Assembly: GCF_904846285.1 (NCBI RefSeq)
Contig: NZ_CAJHAD010000018.1
Location: 1-64,000 of the forward strand
DNA from: Psychrobacter immobilis
Lineage (GTDB): Bacteria > Pseudomonadota > Gammaproteobacteria > Pseudomonadales > Moraxellaceae
Reading direction: 5' to 3'
Length of the DNA stretch: 64,000 bases
A program made the translations under genes and the position numbers. The notes beneath the pieces are model-generated. The model had not been told where the DNA came from. It did not search any database and saw only the letters and a list, made by a program, of their open reading frames with translations. Shown here piece by piece: positions 49,949 through 59,155 of this stretch; within the stretch, counting starts at the first letter, position 1, and each line of letters begins with the position of its first letter.

Positions 49949-51118
49949 TTACTCTACTAAGACAACTTGCGATTGATGACCGCTCATGGCGTCGAGAACC
50001 GGTACATGCTTTGGTGCTCGTGGCGCGGCGAATTGCTTGGTTAAACCAAGCTCGCGCATCAGTCTATCGTCACCTGATTGACTGGCATTGCCTGTGGTCA
50101 GAAGCATATCACCATAAAAGAATGAATTGGCCCCTGCCATAAATGCCAATGCTTGCTCAGAGTCAGATAAGCTTTCGCGCCCAGCAGATAGACGGACATA
50201 GCTACTTGGGCAGCAAATGCGTGTGACAGCAATCGTCCGTATCCATTCAAGGACGGGCAGCTGACCTTCTGCTAAAACCTTGTCGCCAATCGGCGTACCT
50301 TGAATAGGCACCAATAAATTGACCGGAATCGACTCGGGCGCTTTGGGCATTTTGAGCAGCTCATGTACCCAGTCAATGCGATCATCACGGCTTTCGCCCA
50401 TGCCAACGATATTACCGCTGCAAACGTTAATACCTGAGTTGCGTACGTTTGCAATGGTATCTAGACGCTCATCATAGCTGCGGGTGCTGACGACTTGCTC
50501 GTAGTAGCTTCTTGAGGTATCCAGATTATGATTGTAATAGTCTAAACCTGCATCCGCCAACTGTGCAGCCTGATCTGTATCTAGCATCCCAAGGGTCATA
50601 CAGGTTTCAAGCCCCAAGGCTTTCACCTCTTTGACTAACTCGACCACATAAGGCATGTCTTTGGCGCTCGGGTGCTTCCACGCTGCACCCATACAAAAAC
50701 GCGATGAGCCTGTGGCTTTGGCGCGTTTGGCAGCGGCAATGACCTTATCGACCTCAATACGTTTTTCTGCCTGTAGCTTAGTGGTATCGCGGTGATGACC
50801 AGACTGGGAGCAATAACCGCAATCTTCAGGGCAGTTACCGGTCTTAATAGACAGCAAAGTACTAATTTGTACTTCATTGGCAATGAAGTTCTGACGATGT
50901 ATGGTTTGAGCTTGTAATAACAAATCCATCAACGGCAAGTCGAACAACTGAGCAATCTGTTCACGGCTGTGCTTATCAGGTGTTTGCTGCTTAATTTTGG
51001 TTTTAGTTGCGTCTGTTGCTAATGTCGCTAAAGAATCATGGGACGCGTTTTTATTATTAATTGTCATATCAGTATGATTATTGGCATTCGGTTCTGAGAT
51101 ATTAAGCAATCCTGCCAT
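49949..51118 (-). CDS. bioB: Biotin synthase
   Basis: Radical SAM enzyme inserting sulfur into dethiobiotin. The 389-residue protein has the 4Fe-4S cysteines in [14 protein letters not shown] (about residues 94-107), the GAAWK and CMTLGML blocks, [27 protein letters not shown], and [12 protein letters not shown] Ser/Asn/Thr-rich N-terminal extension of about 45 residues precedes [16 protein letters not shown] and makes the protein longer than E. coli BioB (346). AAAAGGA precedes the ATG. The other bio genes are not next to it. Confidence 0.96.
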   Translation of the reverse strand: MAGLLNISEPNANNHTDMTINNKNASHDSLATLATDATKTKIKQQTPDKHSREQIAQLFDLPLMDLLLQAQTIHRQNFIANEVQISTLLSIKTGNCPEDCGYCSQSGHHRDTTKLQAEKRIEVDKVIAAAKRAKATGSSRFCMGAAWKHPSAKDMPYVVELVKEVKALGLETCMTLGMLDTDQAAQLADAGLDYYNHNLDTSRSYYEQVVSTRSYDERLDTIANVRNSGINVCSGNIVGMGESRDDRIDWVHELLKMPKAPESIPVNLLVPIQGTPIGDKVLAEGQLPVLEWIRTIAVTRICCPSSYVRLSAGRESLSDSEQALAFMAGANSFFYGDMLLTTGNASQSGDDRLMRELGLTKQFAAPRAPKHVPVLDAMSGHQSQVVLVE

Positions 51119-51247
51119 GAGATAAATCCTTTTATAACGGTATTTAGAAGTGTTAGATAATTTAATAGCTATTATTTAAATTAAGAACAATTAAGTAACT
51201 TTGGGTTTTTACCTTTTATGAAGTTAAGACGATAAAATCTAGGCAAT

Positions 51248-51283
51248 AAAAAAGGTTGCCGTATAGTATACCGCAACCTTTTT
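51248..51283 (-). terminator. Terminator of the SCP2 gene
   Basis: On the minus strand AAAAAGGTTGC and GCAACCTTTTTT pair perfectly around a 13-nt loop and end in a T run. It lies 65 nt after the stop of the SCP2 gene. Confidence 0.85.
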
Positions 51284-51349
51284 AGAAAATCAGAATAGTG
51301 CTAAGTGGCTTGTTAGAGGTTAAGTCAGCGACTTAACTAGGTGACTCAA

Positions 51350-51856
51350 TTATTTACCCAACTTGTGCTTAGCAACACCGACCCAATGGTTGGCAAATTT
51401 TTGTGCTTTATAAGCATAAGGCTTGGCTTGCTTGATGTAAGGTTTGCATTGTTCTGGAACGGCTGGCACGATATGTTTGGCAAGCTTATTGAACCACATC
51501 ATTAGGCTATAGTCGCCCTCGATGCTCAAGTTACCTTCTTGCACAGCGGTCATAAACGCAGGAAGACTGCCTTTGGTCAATAGTTTAACGCCTGTCATTG
51601 AGTCTTTAAAATTAATCGTCAAATCCGCTTCTTTGGCATGACCACTATGTTGGCTGAATGTACCATTATCAAAACTATAATAGCGCGCGATATCAGCTTC
51701 AGTGCTGGCAAGCTCGATGGTGACTTTACGGTCAGCAAACAGCGCTTTAACGTCTCCATCTTCGCTATCAGCCAACATTGATAAACGATAACCAATCATT
51801 GCCAATAAAACATCTAATGGATCAGACTTAATATCTAATACAGGAACAGTAAACAT
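51350..51856 (-). CDS. SCP2 sterol-binding domain protein
   Basis: The 168-residue protein carries an SCP2-like lipid-binding fold: residues about 40-130 with DLTINFKDSMTGVKLLTKG and EGNLSIEGDYSLMMWFNKLAK match the family. The tail is basic. SCP2 proteins carry acyl lipids or sterols; in bacteria, UbiJ is one example but this protein is shorter and not next to ubiE/ubiB. The function is therefore open. AGGAG lies 6 nt before the ATG. Single gene. Confidence 0.75.
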   Translation of the reverse strand: MFTVPVLDIKSDPLDVLLAMIGYRLSMLADSEDGDVKALFADRKVTIELASTEADIARYYSFDNGTFSQHSGHAKEADLTINFKDSMTGVKLLTKGSLPAFMTAVQEGNLSIEGDYSLMMWFNKLAKHIVPAVPEQCKPYIKQAKPYAYKAQKFANHWVGVAKHKLGK

Positions 51857-51862
51857 AATGGA

Positions 51863-51991
51863 ACTCCTAAAGAACCTAAAGAATGAGAAATAAGACGCAA
51901 AATAATGCGTACTTTATAACAATTGTGGCGACAAATATATAATTAGATTATAAACGATTGAACGAATGATAGGTTCCAATTCTTTAGGAGT
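51863..51991. repeat. 13-bp inverted repeat upstream of the SCP2 gene
   Basis: AACTCCTAAAGAA (51863-51875) is repeated as TTCTTTAGGAGTT at 51979-51991. The first arm contains the ribosome site of the SCP2 gene, so pairing in the mRNA leader could hide it. Confidence 0.5.
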
Positions 51992-52067
51992 TACGTAGAG
52001 CGTCTTAAGTATCTTGTAACATTCAATGACAGCAGTATGAATGGGGCAAACTTAATAAATTATTGAG

Positions 52068-52457
52068 TTACTGAAAGCGCGGCTGATAGTCATCATCATA
52101 GACAGGCGTATGTTCAATATAGCGCGCCGCTTGTAGCTCACGTTGCTCATGTACGGTGCGACTGACGTCTTCGTAACGCAATGCTCTATAGAGTACCCAA
52201 GCAATCAAAGGCAACCAGCTGATACCCATAGCGACCACATAATTGTGCCATTCTGACAACACCAACCAATAGGTTAATAAACTGTGAATGGCTTCAACCG
52301 CCAACCAATATGCCATACCGCCAAACAGATACCATAGCAACCAACGCTGCGACGATAAGGCAAGCGCCAGTAACAAACCCATTAGCAGACCAGTACCCAA
52401 TATGGCACCAGCGCTCCATGTCATACTCGCAAAAATAGAAAATATGGTTAATAACAT
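52068..52457 (-). CDS. Membrane protein of unknown function
   Basis: The 129-residue protein has three predicted membrane segments (about 5-35, 40-65, 70-92) and an acidic cytoplasmic C-terminus rich in Tyr and Asp. I recognise no family. Ribosome site GAGCGAG is weak. It lies between the SCP2 gene and the DUF368 gene and has no clear partner. Confidence 0.55.
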   Translation of the reverse strand: MLLTIFSIFASMTWSAGAILGTGLLMGLLLALALSSQRWLLWYLFGGMAYWLAVEAIHSLLTYWLVLSEWHNYVVAMGISWLPLIAWVLYRALRYEDVSRTVHEQRELQAARYIEHTPVYDDDYQPRFQ

Positions 52458-52620
52458 TGTTCATCTCGCTCTTTATCAGGTGAATTCCAACACCGTCATT
52501 ATGGAAGTTTGCGACCTAAAGCTAAAGAGGCTAGTGACGACTTTGCGACAACAGCTGACGTTTGATTTTTTCAAACCATATTAAGAAAACACTGTGCAAA
52601 TTCTGCCATTATGACCAACA

Positions 52621-52650
52621 AAAAAAGCGCCACAATCATGGGCACTTTTT
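52621..52650 (-). terminator. Terminator of the DUF368 gene
   Basis: On the minus strand AAAAAGTGCC and GGCGCTTTTTT pair (one U-G) around a 9-nt loop. It starts 34 nt after the stop of the DUF368 gene. Confidence 0.75.
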
Positions 52651-52684
52651 GGACTTAATATATCTTTTTAACGTAGATTTAGCT

Positions 52685-53695
52685 TTAAGGACGAACGCCG
52701 CGGCGTCCCCACCACGATAAAGCAGTTACCAACACTGCTCCTAACAGCATCAAACCTAAAGTAGTCAGCCAATGAGCGCCAGTAGGATATTGCCACGGCA
52801 TGACATTGTTGATGGCATCGCTACTTAGTGTACCTAGCGCATCAGTTTTCCATGGCCATACTTTCACAAGCGAACCGGCGATAAAGCCTGTCAGCAAGGC
52901 AAGAGTTGCTTGATAATAGCGTGATAGCAACCACTTGAGCATGCGGGTAAATAATAATAACCCCGTTGCCATACCCGCAATGACTGTGAATATAATGCTA
53001 AAGTTTAGCGTATGCACCGCTTCGAGTACCGAATCATAAGCGCCCATTAATAATAGAATAAATGACCCCGAAATACCGGGTAATATCATCGCACAAATGG
53101 CAATTGCGCCAGCAAGGAATAAATAGGGTAGGCTCGGTGCGGTAGTCAATAACGGCAAGCTACTAATCACAATGGCGCTACTAGCGCCCAGCAAAAATAA
53201 TGCGACCCGTCCTATATTCCAGCGTGTAATCTCAGTTAATAAGATAAAGACAGTGGCTACCACTAAACCAAAAAAGAATGACCAAATCAGTAAAGGCTGA
53301 TTGTCCAACAAATGCTTAAGAAGTCCGGCTAAAGTAGCAAAACTGGTGGCGATACCGAGTAATAAGCACACTAAAAAAGTAGCATCGACCTGTCGCCAGA
53401 CCGCTATTAAGCCTTTAAGCCCGCCTTCTTGACGAAATATCTGCCAAAGATTGGGACCTACGCTACTTAAGGCATTAATCAAGCGCTCGTAAATCCCCGC
53501 AATCAAGGCAATGGTGCCGCCAGAAACACCGGGCACTATGTCCGCCGCACCCATCGCAATACCTTTGACATAAACACCCAATAGCTGTTTTGGATTATCG
53601 TGATAAATAGGTGTGCTTTCTTTAATCAAATGCTCATTATCTAGATGATGGGAAGATGACGGCGCATCTGGCCGTGGGGATTGTGATGCCGTCAT
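52685..53695 (-). CDS. DUF368 polyprenyl-phosphate transporter-like protein
   Basis: Members of DUF368 (PopT) help return undecaprenyl phosphate to the cytoplasmic face of the inner membrane for wall synthesis. The 336-residue protein shows the signature KGIAMGAADIVPGVSGGTIA (about residues 44-63) and about eight membrane segments, with a second GISGSF motif near residue 205 in the inverted half. ATG at 53695 is chosen because AAAGGA lies upstream; an in-frame ATG at 53776 lies inside an inverted repeat and lacks a ribosome site. Same strand and downstream of serB. Confidence 0.9.
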   Translation of the reverse strand: MTASQSPRPDAPSSSHHLDNEHLIKESTPIYHDNPKQLLGVYVKGIAMGAADIVPGVSGGTIALIAGIYERLINALSSVGPNLWQIFRQEGGLKGLIAVWRQVDATFLVCLLLGIATSFATLAGLLKHLLDNQPLLIWSFFFGLVVATVFILLTEITRWNIGRVALFLLGASSAIVISSLPLLTTAPSLPYLFLAGAIAICAMILPGISGSFILLLMGAYDSVLEAVHTLNFSIIFTVIAGMATGLLLFTRMLKWLLSRYYQATLALLTGFIAGSLVKVWPWKTDALGTLSSDAINNVMPWQYPTGAHWLTTLGLMLLGAVLVTALSWWGRRGVRP

Positions 53696-53770
53696 GGACA
53701 TTCCTTTCTTATTTAACAAGTTAAAGGTGAGATAAATAGGGTAAAAGAGATATAGGTATAAATATGCTTC

Positions 53771-53816
53771 AACCATGAGCTAGGCTAAAGATAAACCCTT
53801 AACCTAGCTCATGGTT
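53771..53816. repeat. Perfect 14-bp inverted repeat between serB and DUF368 gene
   Basis: AACCATGAGCTAGG (53771-53784) and CCTAGCTCATGGTT (53803-53816) are exact complements around an 18-nt spacer. No T run follows on the minus strand. It lies 16 nt after the serB stop, so it is likely a 3'-end or leader hairpin. Confidence 0.85.
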
Positions 53817-53831
53817 TAGCATGTTTAATCA

Positions 53832-55019
53832 TTATTTAGGTCGGGAAAAGGCTGGATAGCCAAGCGCATAAAGGACGCCTTCAAGCCCCGTGACATTGAC
53901 CGCAGCATCTGCACGCGCTTGGACGATGGGCTTAGCATTAAACGCTACGCCCAAATCAGCCAAAGTCATCATCGGCAAATCATTGGCCCCATCACCGACG
54001 CAGACTACCTGTGACATATCAATGCCCATGCGCTCAGCGGTATGCTCAGCAATCGCCGCTTTTTTAGCACCATTAATAATAGGCAGTTGCACATGACCGG
54101 TGACTTCGCCTTCGTCGATATCTAGCGCATTGGCATGCACTTCATCGATGCCTAACTGCTCAGCGATATAGCGGGCAAAATAGGTAAAGCCGCCTGAGAC
54201 TAGAACTGTATGATACCCCAAGGCTTTAAGAGCACTGATCGTGGTGCGCGCGCCTGTTGACAAGGTCAAACGCGTGCAAATATCATCCAGCACGCTCGTT
54301 GGAATGCCTTTTAATAATGCCACACGCTGAGCAAAAGATTCATCAAAATCCACTTCACCGCGCATTGCTGCTTCGGTAATGGCTTCTACTTGCTCGCCAA
54401 TCCCAGCGGTTTTTGCCAGCTCAACGATGACTTCCTGCTCAATCAAAGTAGAGTCCATATCAAAGCAAGCCAGCTTATGAGTGCGTAACATATGACCGAC
54501 CGATAAGATGTGACAATCGACAACGTCTAAGTGGTCGCCACTGCTTGCGCTTTGCGAGTTTTTATAGTCTTCCGCTAAGTCATGACGCAAACGCGTGGTC
54601 AATTGGTCATCAATAATGTGCGCTGCAGCCGTCTTCTTAGCAGGATGCATCAGAGTATCTGTGACCGGCACCAGTAAATAGCGGAAAACTTGCACATCGA
54701 CAAACGAGCGCTTAGCGAATGGCTGTGTGGTGTCTATATCAGCAATCTCAACATTAACAAAATTGGCATCAGCATCTTCTGCCACGGTGACCAAATGCCA
54801 GTTAGGCTGCTCATCTACCCATGATTGCACATATTGATGAATGTCGAGCGAGGATACATGCGTAGGCAATACCACAATCAACGCAAATACGGGCAAGGAT
54901 TGCAGCGCATCAAAATCTTGCAGATTAGTGCCCTCAGGCAATAATGATGCTACAGAATCAACGGCTTGTTGCCAGGCTTTGCTGTCTTTTGGTAACGAGT
55001 AAGATGTATTTTTTTGCAT
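53832..55019 (-). CDS. serB: Phosphoserine phosphatase
   Basis: Last step of serine synthesis. The 395-residue protein has an N-terminal ACT-like region (about 40-160) and a HAD phosphatase domain with CFDMDSTLIEQEVIVELA (nucleophile DMDST, about 185), LVSGGFTYFA (about 270-280), and VCVGDGANDLPMM (about 342-354). An insertion-prone region between the two (SQSASSGDHLD) is low complexity. Length is above E. coli SerB (322) as in other Moraxellaceae. AAGGGAC lies upstream of the ATG. Divergent from an AhpA-like gene, as smp/ytjB is from serB in E. coli. Confidence 0.96.
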   Translation of the reverse strand: MQKNTSYSLPKDSKAWQQAVDSVASLLPEGTNLQDFDALQSLPVFALIVVLPTHVSSLDIHQYVQSWVDEQPNWHLVTVAEDADANFVNVEIADIDTTQPFAKRSFVDVQVFRYLLVPVTDTLMHPAKKTAAAHIIDDQLTTRLRHDLAEDYKNSQSASSGDHLDVVDCHILSVGHMLRTHKLACFDMDSTLIEQEVIVELAKTAGIGEQVEAITEAAMRGEVDFDESFAQRVALLKGIPTSVLDDICTRLTLSTGARTTISALKALGYHTVLVSGGFTYFARYIAEQLGIDEVHANALDIDEGEVTGHVQLPIINGAKKAAIAEHTAERMGIDMSQVVCVGDGANDLPMMTLADLGVAFNAKPIVQARADAAVNVTGLEGVLYALGYPAFSRPK

Positions 55020-55539
55020 CGCTCAATTGTCCCTTGTATGCTGATATAAGATTAGGAATAATAACAGTTTTACTCGGCAGCGCCTATAGATGAGGTACAA
55101 AGTCTCACAGTCAGATAAAAATGCTTATCATCACCAAAAAGCGCCTTGGAATAAAAGAAAATTCTTACAATAAATTTATGATATTAGCTGACGCCATAAC
55201 CCTTACTATGGTGATATAGTAGGAGAAATGAGCGGGAGGTTTTTTGATTTACGCCTGAGCCAAACATACTTGCACAACAAATCTCCTGTACGATGGCAAG
55301 GTCTCATGGATTGAGTTTTATTGAATAATTATTTGATGCTTATGAAATAGCGCTTTATTGAATAACTTCTTATGAAATAGCTTTTTATGACGTGTCCGTC
55401 GCTTAGAGGCGGCGTGGTTATACAGAGCCAAAGTAGATTGAGCAAAAGTATATTAAACAAAGATAGCTGCATATTCTTCCAGAAAATGAGCCATAGCCTC
55501 GTTTTTTAATTCCATTTATCCAAAAAAGTTTAACATATC
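55020..55539. other. Divergent intergenic region between serB and the AhpA-like gene
   Basis: About 520 nt without a gene. It contains a partial duplication: CTTATGAAATAGC occurs at 55339-55351 and 55369-55381, each preceded by TTGAATAA. Promoters of both flanking genes must be here but could not be assigned. Confidence 0.4.
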
Positions 55540-57075
55540 ATGATGTATTTAGCGCCGCGGCAAGGGTTGTTTGCCATTATTCTTCTGGTTAGTTTTTGTT
55601 TGCAGACCCTATTATTGGTCATCAGTATCGATCAGCAGCTGACCAACAGCCGTGCCCAAAAGGGCGAGCAAATGGTCGCCCAGCTCATCGATGAAGCACG
55701 CTTATCTTTAGAAAATAAAGACCGCGTCAGTCTAAGCGTCATTGCCAATCGCTATACCAGTGAGCAGGACGTGACCCGCATACTGATTAAAGACAATAAT
55801 GGCGATATATTGGTACCGGTTGGTAATGCGCCGATGCAGCAAGGTGATACCATTAGTCAAATCGCGACCAAAGGCGATGCGGTCATCGGTAGTGTGGCCT
55901 TGACGCTAAAAGACATTAGCAAGGGTGAGATTATCGCCATGCAATGGCCGTTTGTTATTGGCTCGATGTTGCTACATTTATTGCTATGGCTGATCTATGG
56001 CTATATTGCGCGTCCATCCAGAGAGCAAATCAATGCGCTGAGCCGTGATATTCAAGATTTGCATCGCGAGCAGTATAGACAACTCGATCAACGTGAATTT
56101 GAGCGTGGTTATGAACGAAATTTTGAGCGTGACAGTGAATCAGAGTATAACTCTGACCCTAGCCTTAAATCTGACTCAACTGGTTTTGATAGCGTAGTTA
56201 AAGAAACAGCTCATGATACCAGTGGTAAAAAAACAAATACTCGAAAATTAGACATCCATAGTGCCGTAAATCAGTATGTTAGAGGGCAACAGGGTCAGGA
56301 TGCAGCACTGAACAATGATGACAATGAAGCTGAAGACCATAACAATAACCATCCGCTAGATAGTGTCGTCAGTAATGAAACGGACAGTATACAAGACGAA
56401 GTGACGGCTACTAATAGTAGCAGCCACAAAGCGAGTACTGCTGCCAGACTGTCTGCGACCCGCCCGTTCGACAGTGTCAGCGTCCAGATTGTCTTTCATG
56501 ATGAGTTCAATATGCTTGAGCGCTTAGCACCGTCGCAGCGTCTGCCTTATTTGGCATTATGTACCCAGCTATTGAATCAAGCAGTGACCGAATTACTTAA
56601 ACAGCCATTGTTGCTTGGGGTCAGCGCGCTCAATGAGCCCCACTTTGATGAAAGCGGTACTTATGTGATGCTAAAAGCAGATAATAGCCACGCCAAAGTC
56701 GCATTGGCAGGCGTGATGCTCGGCAAACTGTATCTGATGCTGAATAAAATCATTCATGATAAGCATATCGAGCTATCACGATTTGCCCTACCAGCAAAAG
56801 CTGGGGTAAGTGACAATGCCCAAGTCGAAGCGATGAGTCATCTATTGGATAGCGTAGGTAAAAAAGAGCAAATGCTTATTTTGTTACCTAATGCCGGTCT
56901 TAAACAAATCAGTCATCATGTACAAGTACAAAGCATTATGCGTCCAACAACCGTTTATGAGCGCGAATGTGCAATATTCGATGGCGGTAATGACGCCATG
57001 ATACAACGCCTAGCAGATGTGCGTAATGCGGTCCTAATGATTGAAGAGGCGGAAGAGACTGAAGAGCAGGAGTAA
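55540..57075 (+). CDS. AhpA/YtjB-like membrane protein with long C-terminal extension
   Basis: The 511-residue protein has an N-terminal membrane segment (about 10-30), a periplasmic domain (about 31-132), a second membrane segment (about 133-155), then a disordered charged region (about 165-315, Asp/Ser/Glu/Asn-rich) and a folded cytoplasmic domain (about 315-500, SVQIVFHDEFNMLERLAPSQ onward). The two-helix N-terminal part and its divergence from serB match E. coli YtjB/Smp (AhpA), but that protein is 214 residues, so the cytoplasmic domain is an addition I cannot name. The ATG has only a weak ribosome site. Confidence 0.5.
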   Translation: MMYLAPRQGLFAIILLVSFCLQTLLLVISIDQQLTNSRAQKGEQMVAQLIDEARLSLENKDRVSLSVIANRYTSEQDVTRILIKDNNGDILVPVGNAPMQQGDTISQIATKGDAVIGSVALTLKDISKGEIIAMQWPFVIGSMLLHLLLWLIYGYIARPSREQINALSRDIQDLHREQYRQLDQREFERGYERNFERDSESEYNSDPSLKSDSTGFDSVVKETAHDTSGKKTNTRKLDIHSAVNQYVRGQQGQDAALNNDDNEAEDHNNNHPLDSVVSNETDSIQDEVTATNSSSHKASTAARLSATRPFDSVSVQIVFHDEFNMLERLAPSQRLPYLALCTQLLNQAVTELLKQPLLLGVSALNEPHFDESGTYVMLKADNSHAKVALAGVMLGKLYLMLNKIIHDKHIELSRFALPAKAGVSDNAQVEAMSHLLDSVGKKEQMLILLPNAGLKQISHHVQVQSIMRPTTVYERECAIFDGGNDAMIQRLADVRNAVLMIEEAEETEEQE

Positions 57076-57263
57076 ACCGCAGCGTTAGATACAGATGAGC
57101 CTCTACAATTGCCTGCGCAATAATCGTCAGTACACGCTTTAATTTTGCGCATAACGAGGTCATAGAAATAAAAAGGATTGACAACGCTCAATAGAGACTT
57201 TATAAGGCATATATATATTCATGTATTTTTAATACTTTTGCCGAAAAATAATAGGAGTTTGTC

Positions 57264-57500
57264 ATGAGTGACGCTGATATTGATGACGATTTTGATGATG
57301 ACTTTGTTGATGATGACGATGCAAAGATGGTGGAAGAGGCTGAGACCAGTGTGCGTACACGCTTAAGTAGCCTTGAAAAACGCCGCTTGATCGATAATTT
57401 GCTAGAAGAGAAACGTTTGGCTAAAGAGCTAAAAGACGATCTTGATGACATCGATAATTTTGATGAAGATGGTGATGACTGGGATGATGACGATCTCTAA
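57264..57500 (+). CDS. Small acidic protein, PA3496-family-like
   Basis: The 78-residue protein has two Asp-rich ends around a helical core (about 28-60: TSVRTRLSSLEKRRLIDNLL, then EEKRLAKEL). The core resembles short Pseudomonas/Acinetobacter proteins of the PA3496 type described as putative envelope integrity proteins; this is a weak resemblance. AGGAG lies 7-8 nt before the ATG, so it is probably translated. It follows the AhpA-like gene by 188 nt. Confidence 0.6.
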   Translation: MSDADIDDDFDDDFVDDDDAKMVEEAETSVRTRLSSLEKRRLIDNLLEEKRLAKELKDDLDDIDNFDEDGDDWDDDDL

Positions 57501-57879
57501 GTCGTCATTACCCTCATCAGTTTGCAGTTTAATGACAAAGCAAAACCGCTTGCTCACTGATTTTTAGCCGAAAGTTGTTAAGTAATCAGCCTGATAAGCA
57601 AGCATGACATCCTGATGTCGCATGCATTGTGCTAAGCTGGTTGTCAGGTATTTTTAATACTGTTCTCAATGCTATTGGGTTATTAAAAATTATGCTGTAA
57701 TCAGCTCTCATCAATAGACATATTTTATAACAGCGTTTTATAAAAGTGTTTGGGGCTGGTTTTATGAGTTCAAACAGTTTTTATCTTTTTTAATTTAATC
57801 CTTAGATTTCTCGCCCTTTTATATTTCATAACCTATTTATTGCGCCTGACGTAATCTATCCTCCAAGGACCACCACACT
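57501..57879. other. Intergenic region between acidic protein and YecA-like gene
   Basis: About 380 nt without a gene. CCTGATAAGC (57590-57599) can pair with GCTGGTTGTCAGG (57635-57647), enclosing an inner stem GCATGACATC/GATGTCGCATGC (57602-57625), followed by TATTTTTAA. It could be a branched terminator for the acidic protein gene. Confidence 0.35.
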
Positions 57880-58437
57880 ATGAATAACCCACTCAGTTTC
57901 GATGAATTATTAGACTATTTGGACAATGAAGAAAGCGCGTTTGTGCTTGATAGTGTCGCTACCCATGGTTTTTTGACCGCGACTGTCATTGGACGTCCAT
58001 TGCCAAATTGGATAGAGGCGCTGTTTGAAGGTCATGTCAGTGAAATCCCTGAAAACGTGATTGACGGTATCCAGCGCTGGCGCGAATCGATTATGGCTGA
58101 GCTGAAAAACGAGACGCCAATTGAGCTACCATTTGGTGAAGACGCAGGTAATGAAGAAGTGGCGGTTGATTTTTCAGACGACTCTGATATCGTTGCTTGG
58201 TCGATTGGCTTTGTCGATGCGATGTATGGTGATGAAGCCAGTGATTGGTTTGAAGATGAAGAAACCGCAGAAGATGTAGCGGTCTTAACCTTGCCGATGA
58301 TTGTGCTAAGTGGCATCGATGATGAGGATCCAGAGCTGGCGCAAATGCGTGCCGACGAAGATAAAATGGTACAAATGGCTAATAGTATTGAAGGTAATTT
58401 AACGGAGCTGTTTTTATTGTTCCATACCAATGACTAG
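57880..58437 (+). CDS. YecA/YgfB-family (UPF0149) protein
   Basis: The 185-residue, strongly acidic protein has the UPF0149 features: DELLDYLDNEESAF then VATHGFLTATVIGRPLPNWIEALF (about 25-50), a central helical stretch with WSIGFVDAMYG (about 107-117) and GNLTELFLLFH near the C-terminus. It lacks the C-terminal SEC-C zinc-binding Cys motif of true YecA, so it is of the YgfB/short type. Function in the family is poorly known. AAGGA lies about 11 nt before the ATG. Confidence 0.75.
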   Translation: MNNPLSFDELLDYLDNEESAFVLDSVATHGFLTATVIGRPLPNWIEALFEGHVSEIPENVIDGIQRWRESIMAELKNETPIELPFGEDAGNEEVAVDFSDDSDIVAWSIGFVDAMYGDEASDWFEDEETAEDVAVLTLPMIVLSGIDDEDPELAQMRADEDKMVQMANSIEGNLTELFLLFHTND

Positions 58438-58606
58438 AATTGTTTATAAACAGATAATAAATAGGTAGATAGATGGCGTTTTTGGGTACATTAATCCAAT
58501 AAACGCGGTCTATTAATAAATGCTGTCTATAAGCATCTTTTATTAATATTCGCTGAACCCCTAAATATTCATTGAACCCTCTATAAGTTACCGATAAGGC
58601 TGTACC

Positions 58607-59107
58607 ATGACTGTGCAACTCTCCAATCTTGAGCACTTGCCCAACTATCATATTACCGAGCGTTTAGACGTCGTATACGGGAGTACCGTGCGCTCAAAGC
58701 ATGTTGGTAAAGACTTGTTTGCTGGTCTCAAAAACATCGTCGGCGGCGAGCTAACCGCTTATACCGAGCTGTTAGACGAATCACGTCAAGAAGCGATCGA
58801 TCGGATGGTTATTAAGGCAGAAGCCTTAGGCGCTGATGCAGTCGTGGGCTTGCGGTTTTCGACTTCTAGCATTGCGCAAGGTGCCGCTGAGCTGTTTGTT
58901 TATGGGACAGCGGTGAAAGCCGTACCGATGCCGCAGCAGTCCACTTCTCATCAATCGCAGCAACCACCAAACAATCACTCGGGTCATGATGATTTTAATA
59001 ATCATAATTACGATCAGAGTCACAATAATAATCAAGGTCACAGTCAAGCAGCGCCTCAAGCACCAAAGGCTGATGACGATTTACCACGTTTCAACCCTTT
59101 TGGTTAA
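58607..59107 (+). CDS. YbjQ-family (UPF0145) heavy-metal-binding-domain protein, soluble copy
   Basis: The 166-residue protein has a YbjQ domain (about 10-105): VVYGSTVRSKHVGKDLFAGLKNIVGGELTAYTELLDESRQEAIDRM, then ALGADAVVGLRF and FVYGTAVKAVP. The C-terminal 60 residues are a His/Asn/Gln/Ser-rich tail that could bind metal ions. The domain forms pentamers in known structures but its role is not established. It is directly followed by a membrane-anchored paralogue in the same direction, 49 nt on. Confidence 0.8.
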   Translation: MTVQLSNLEHLPNYHITERLDVVYGSTVRSKHVGKDLFAGLKNIVGGELTAYTELLDESRQEAIDRMVIKAEALGADAVVGLRFSTSSIAQGAAELFVYGTAVKAVPMPQQSTSHQSQQPPNNHSGHDDFNNHNYDQSHNNNQGHSQAAPQAPKADDDLPRFNPFG

Positions 59108-59115
59108 TGAACTAT

Positions 59116-59137
59116 AAAAAGCGCGGCGACGCTTTTT
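59116..59137 (+). terminator. Short terminator between the two YbjQ-family genes
   Basis: AAAAAGCG (59116-59123) and CGCTTTTT (59130-59137) pair perfectly around CGGCGA. Only five T end it, so termination may be partial. Confidence 0.55.
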
Positions 59138-59155
59138 GCTGCTACGAGACGTCTG

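Noticed and set aside
53696..53776. Longer N-terminus for the DUF368 protein starting at 53776
   Set aside because: The extension lies within a perfect inverted repeat, has no ribosome site, and the ATG at 53695 has AAAGGA upstream.
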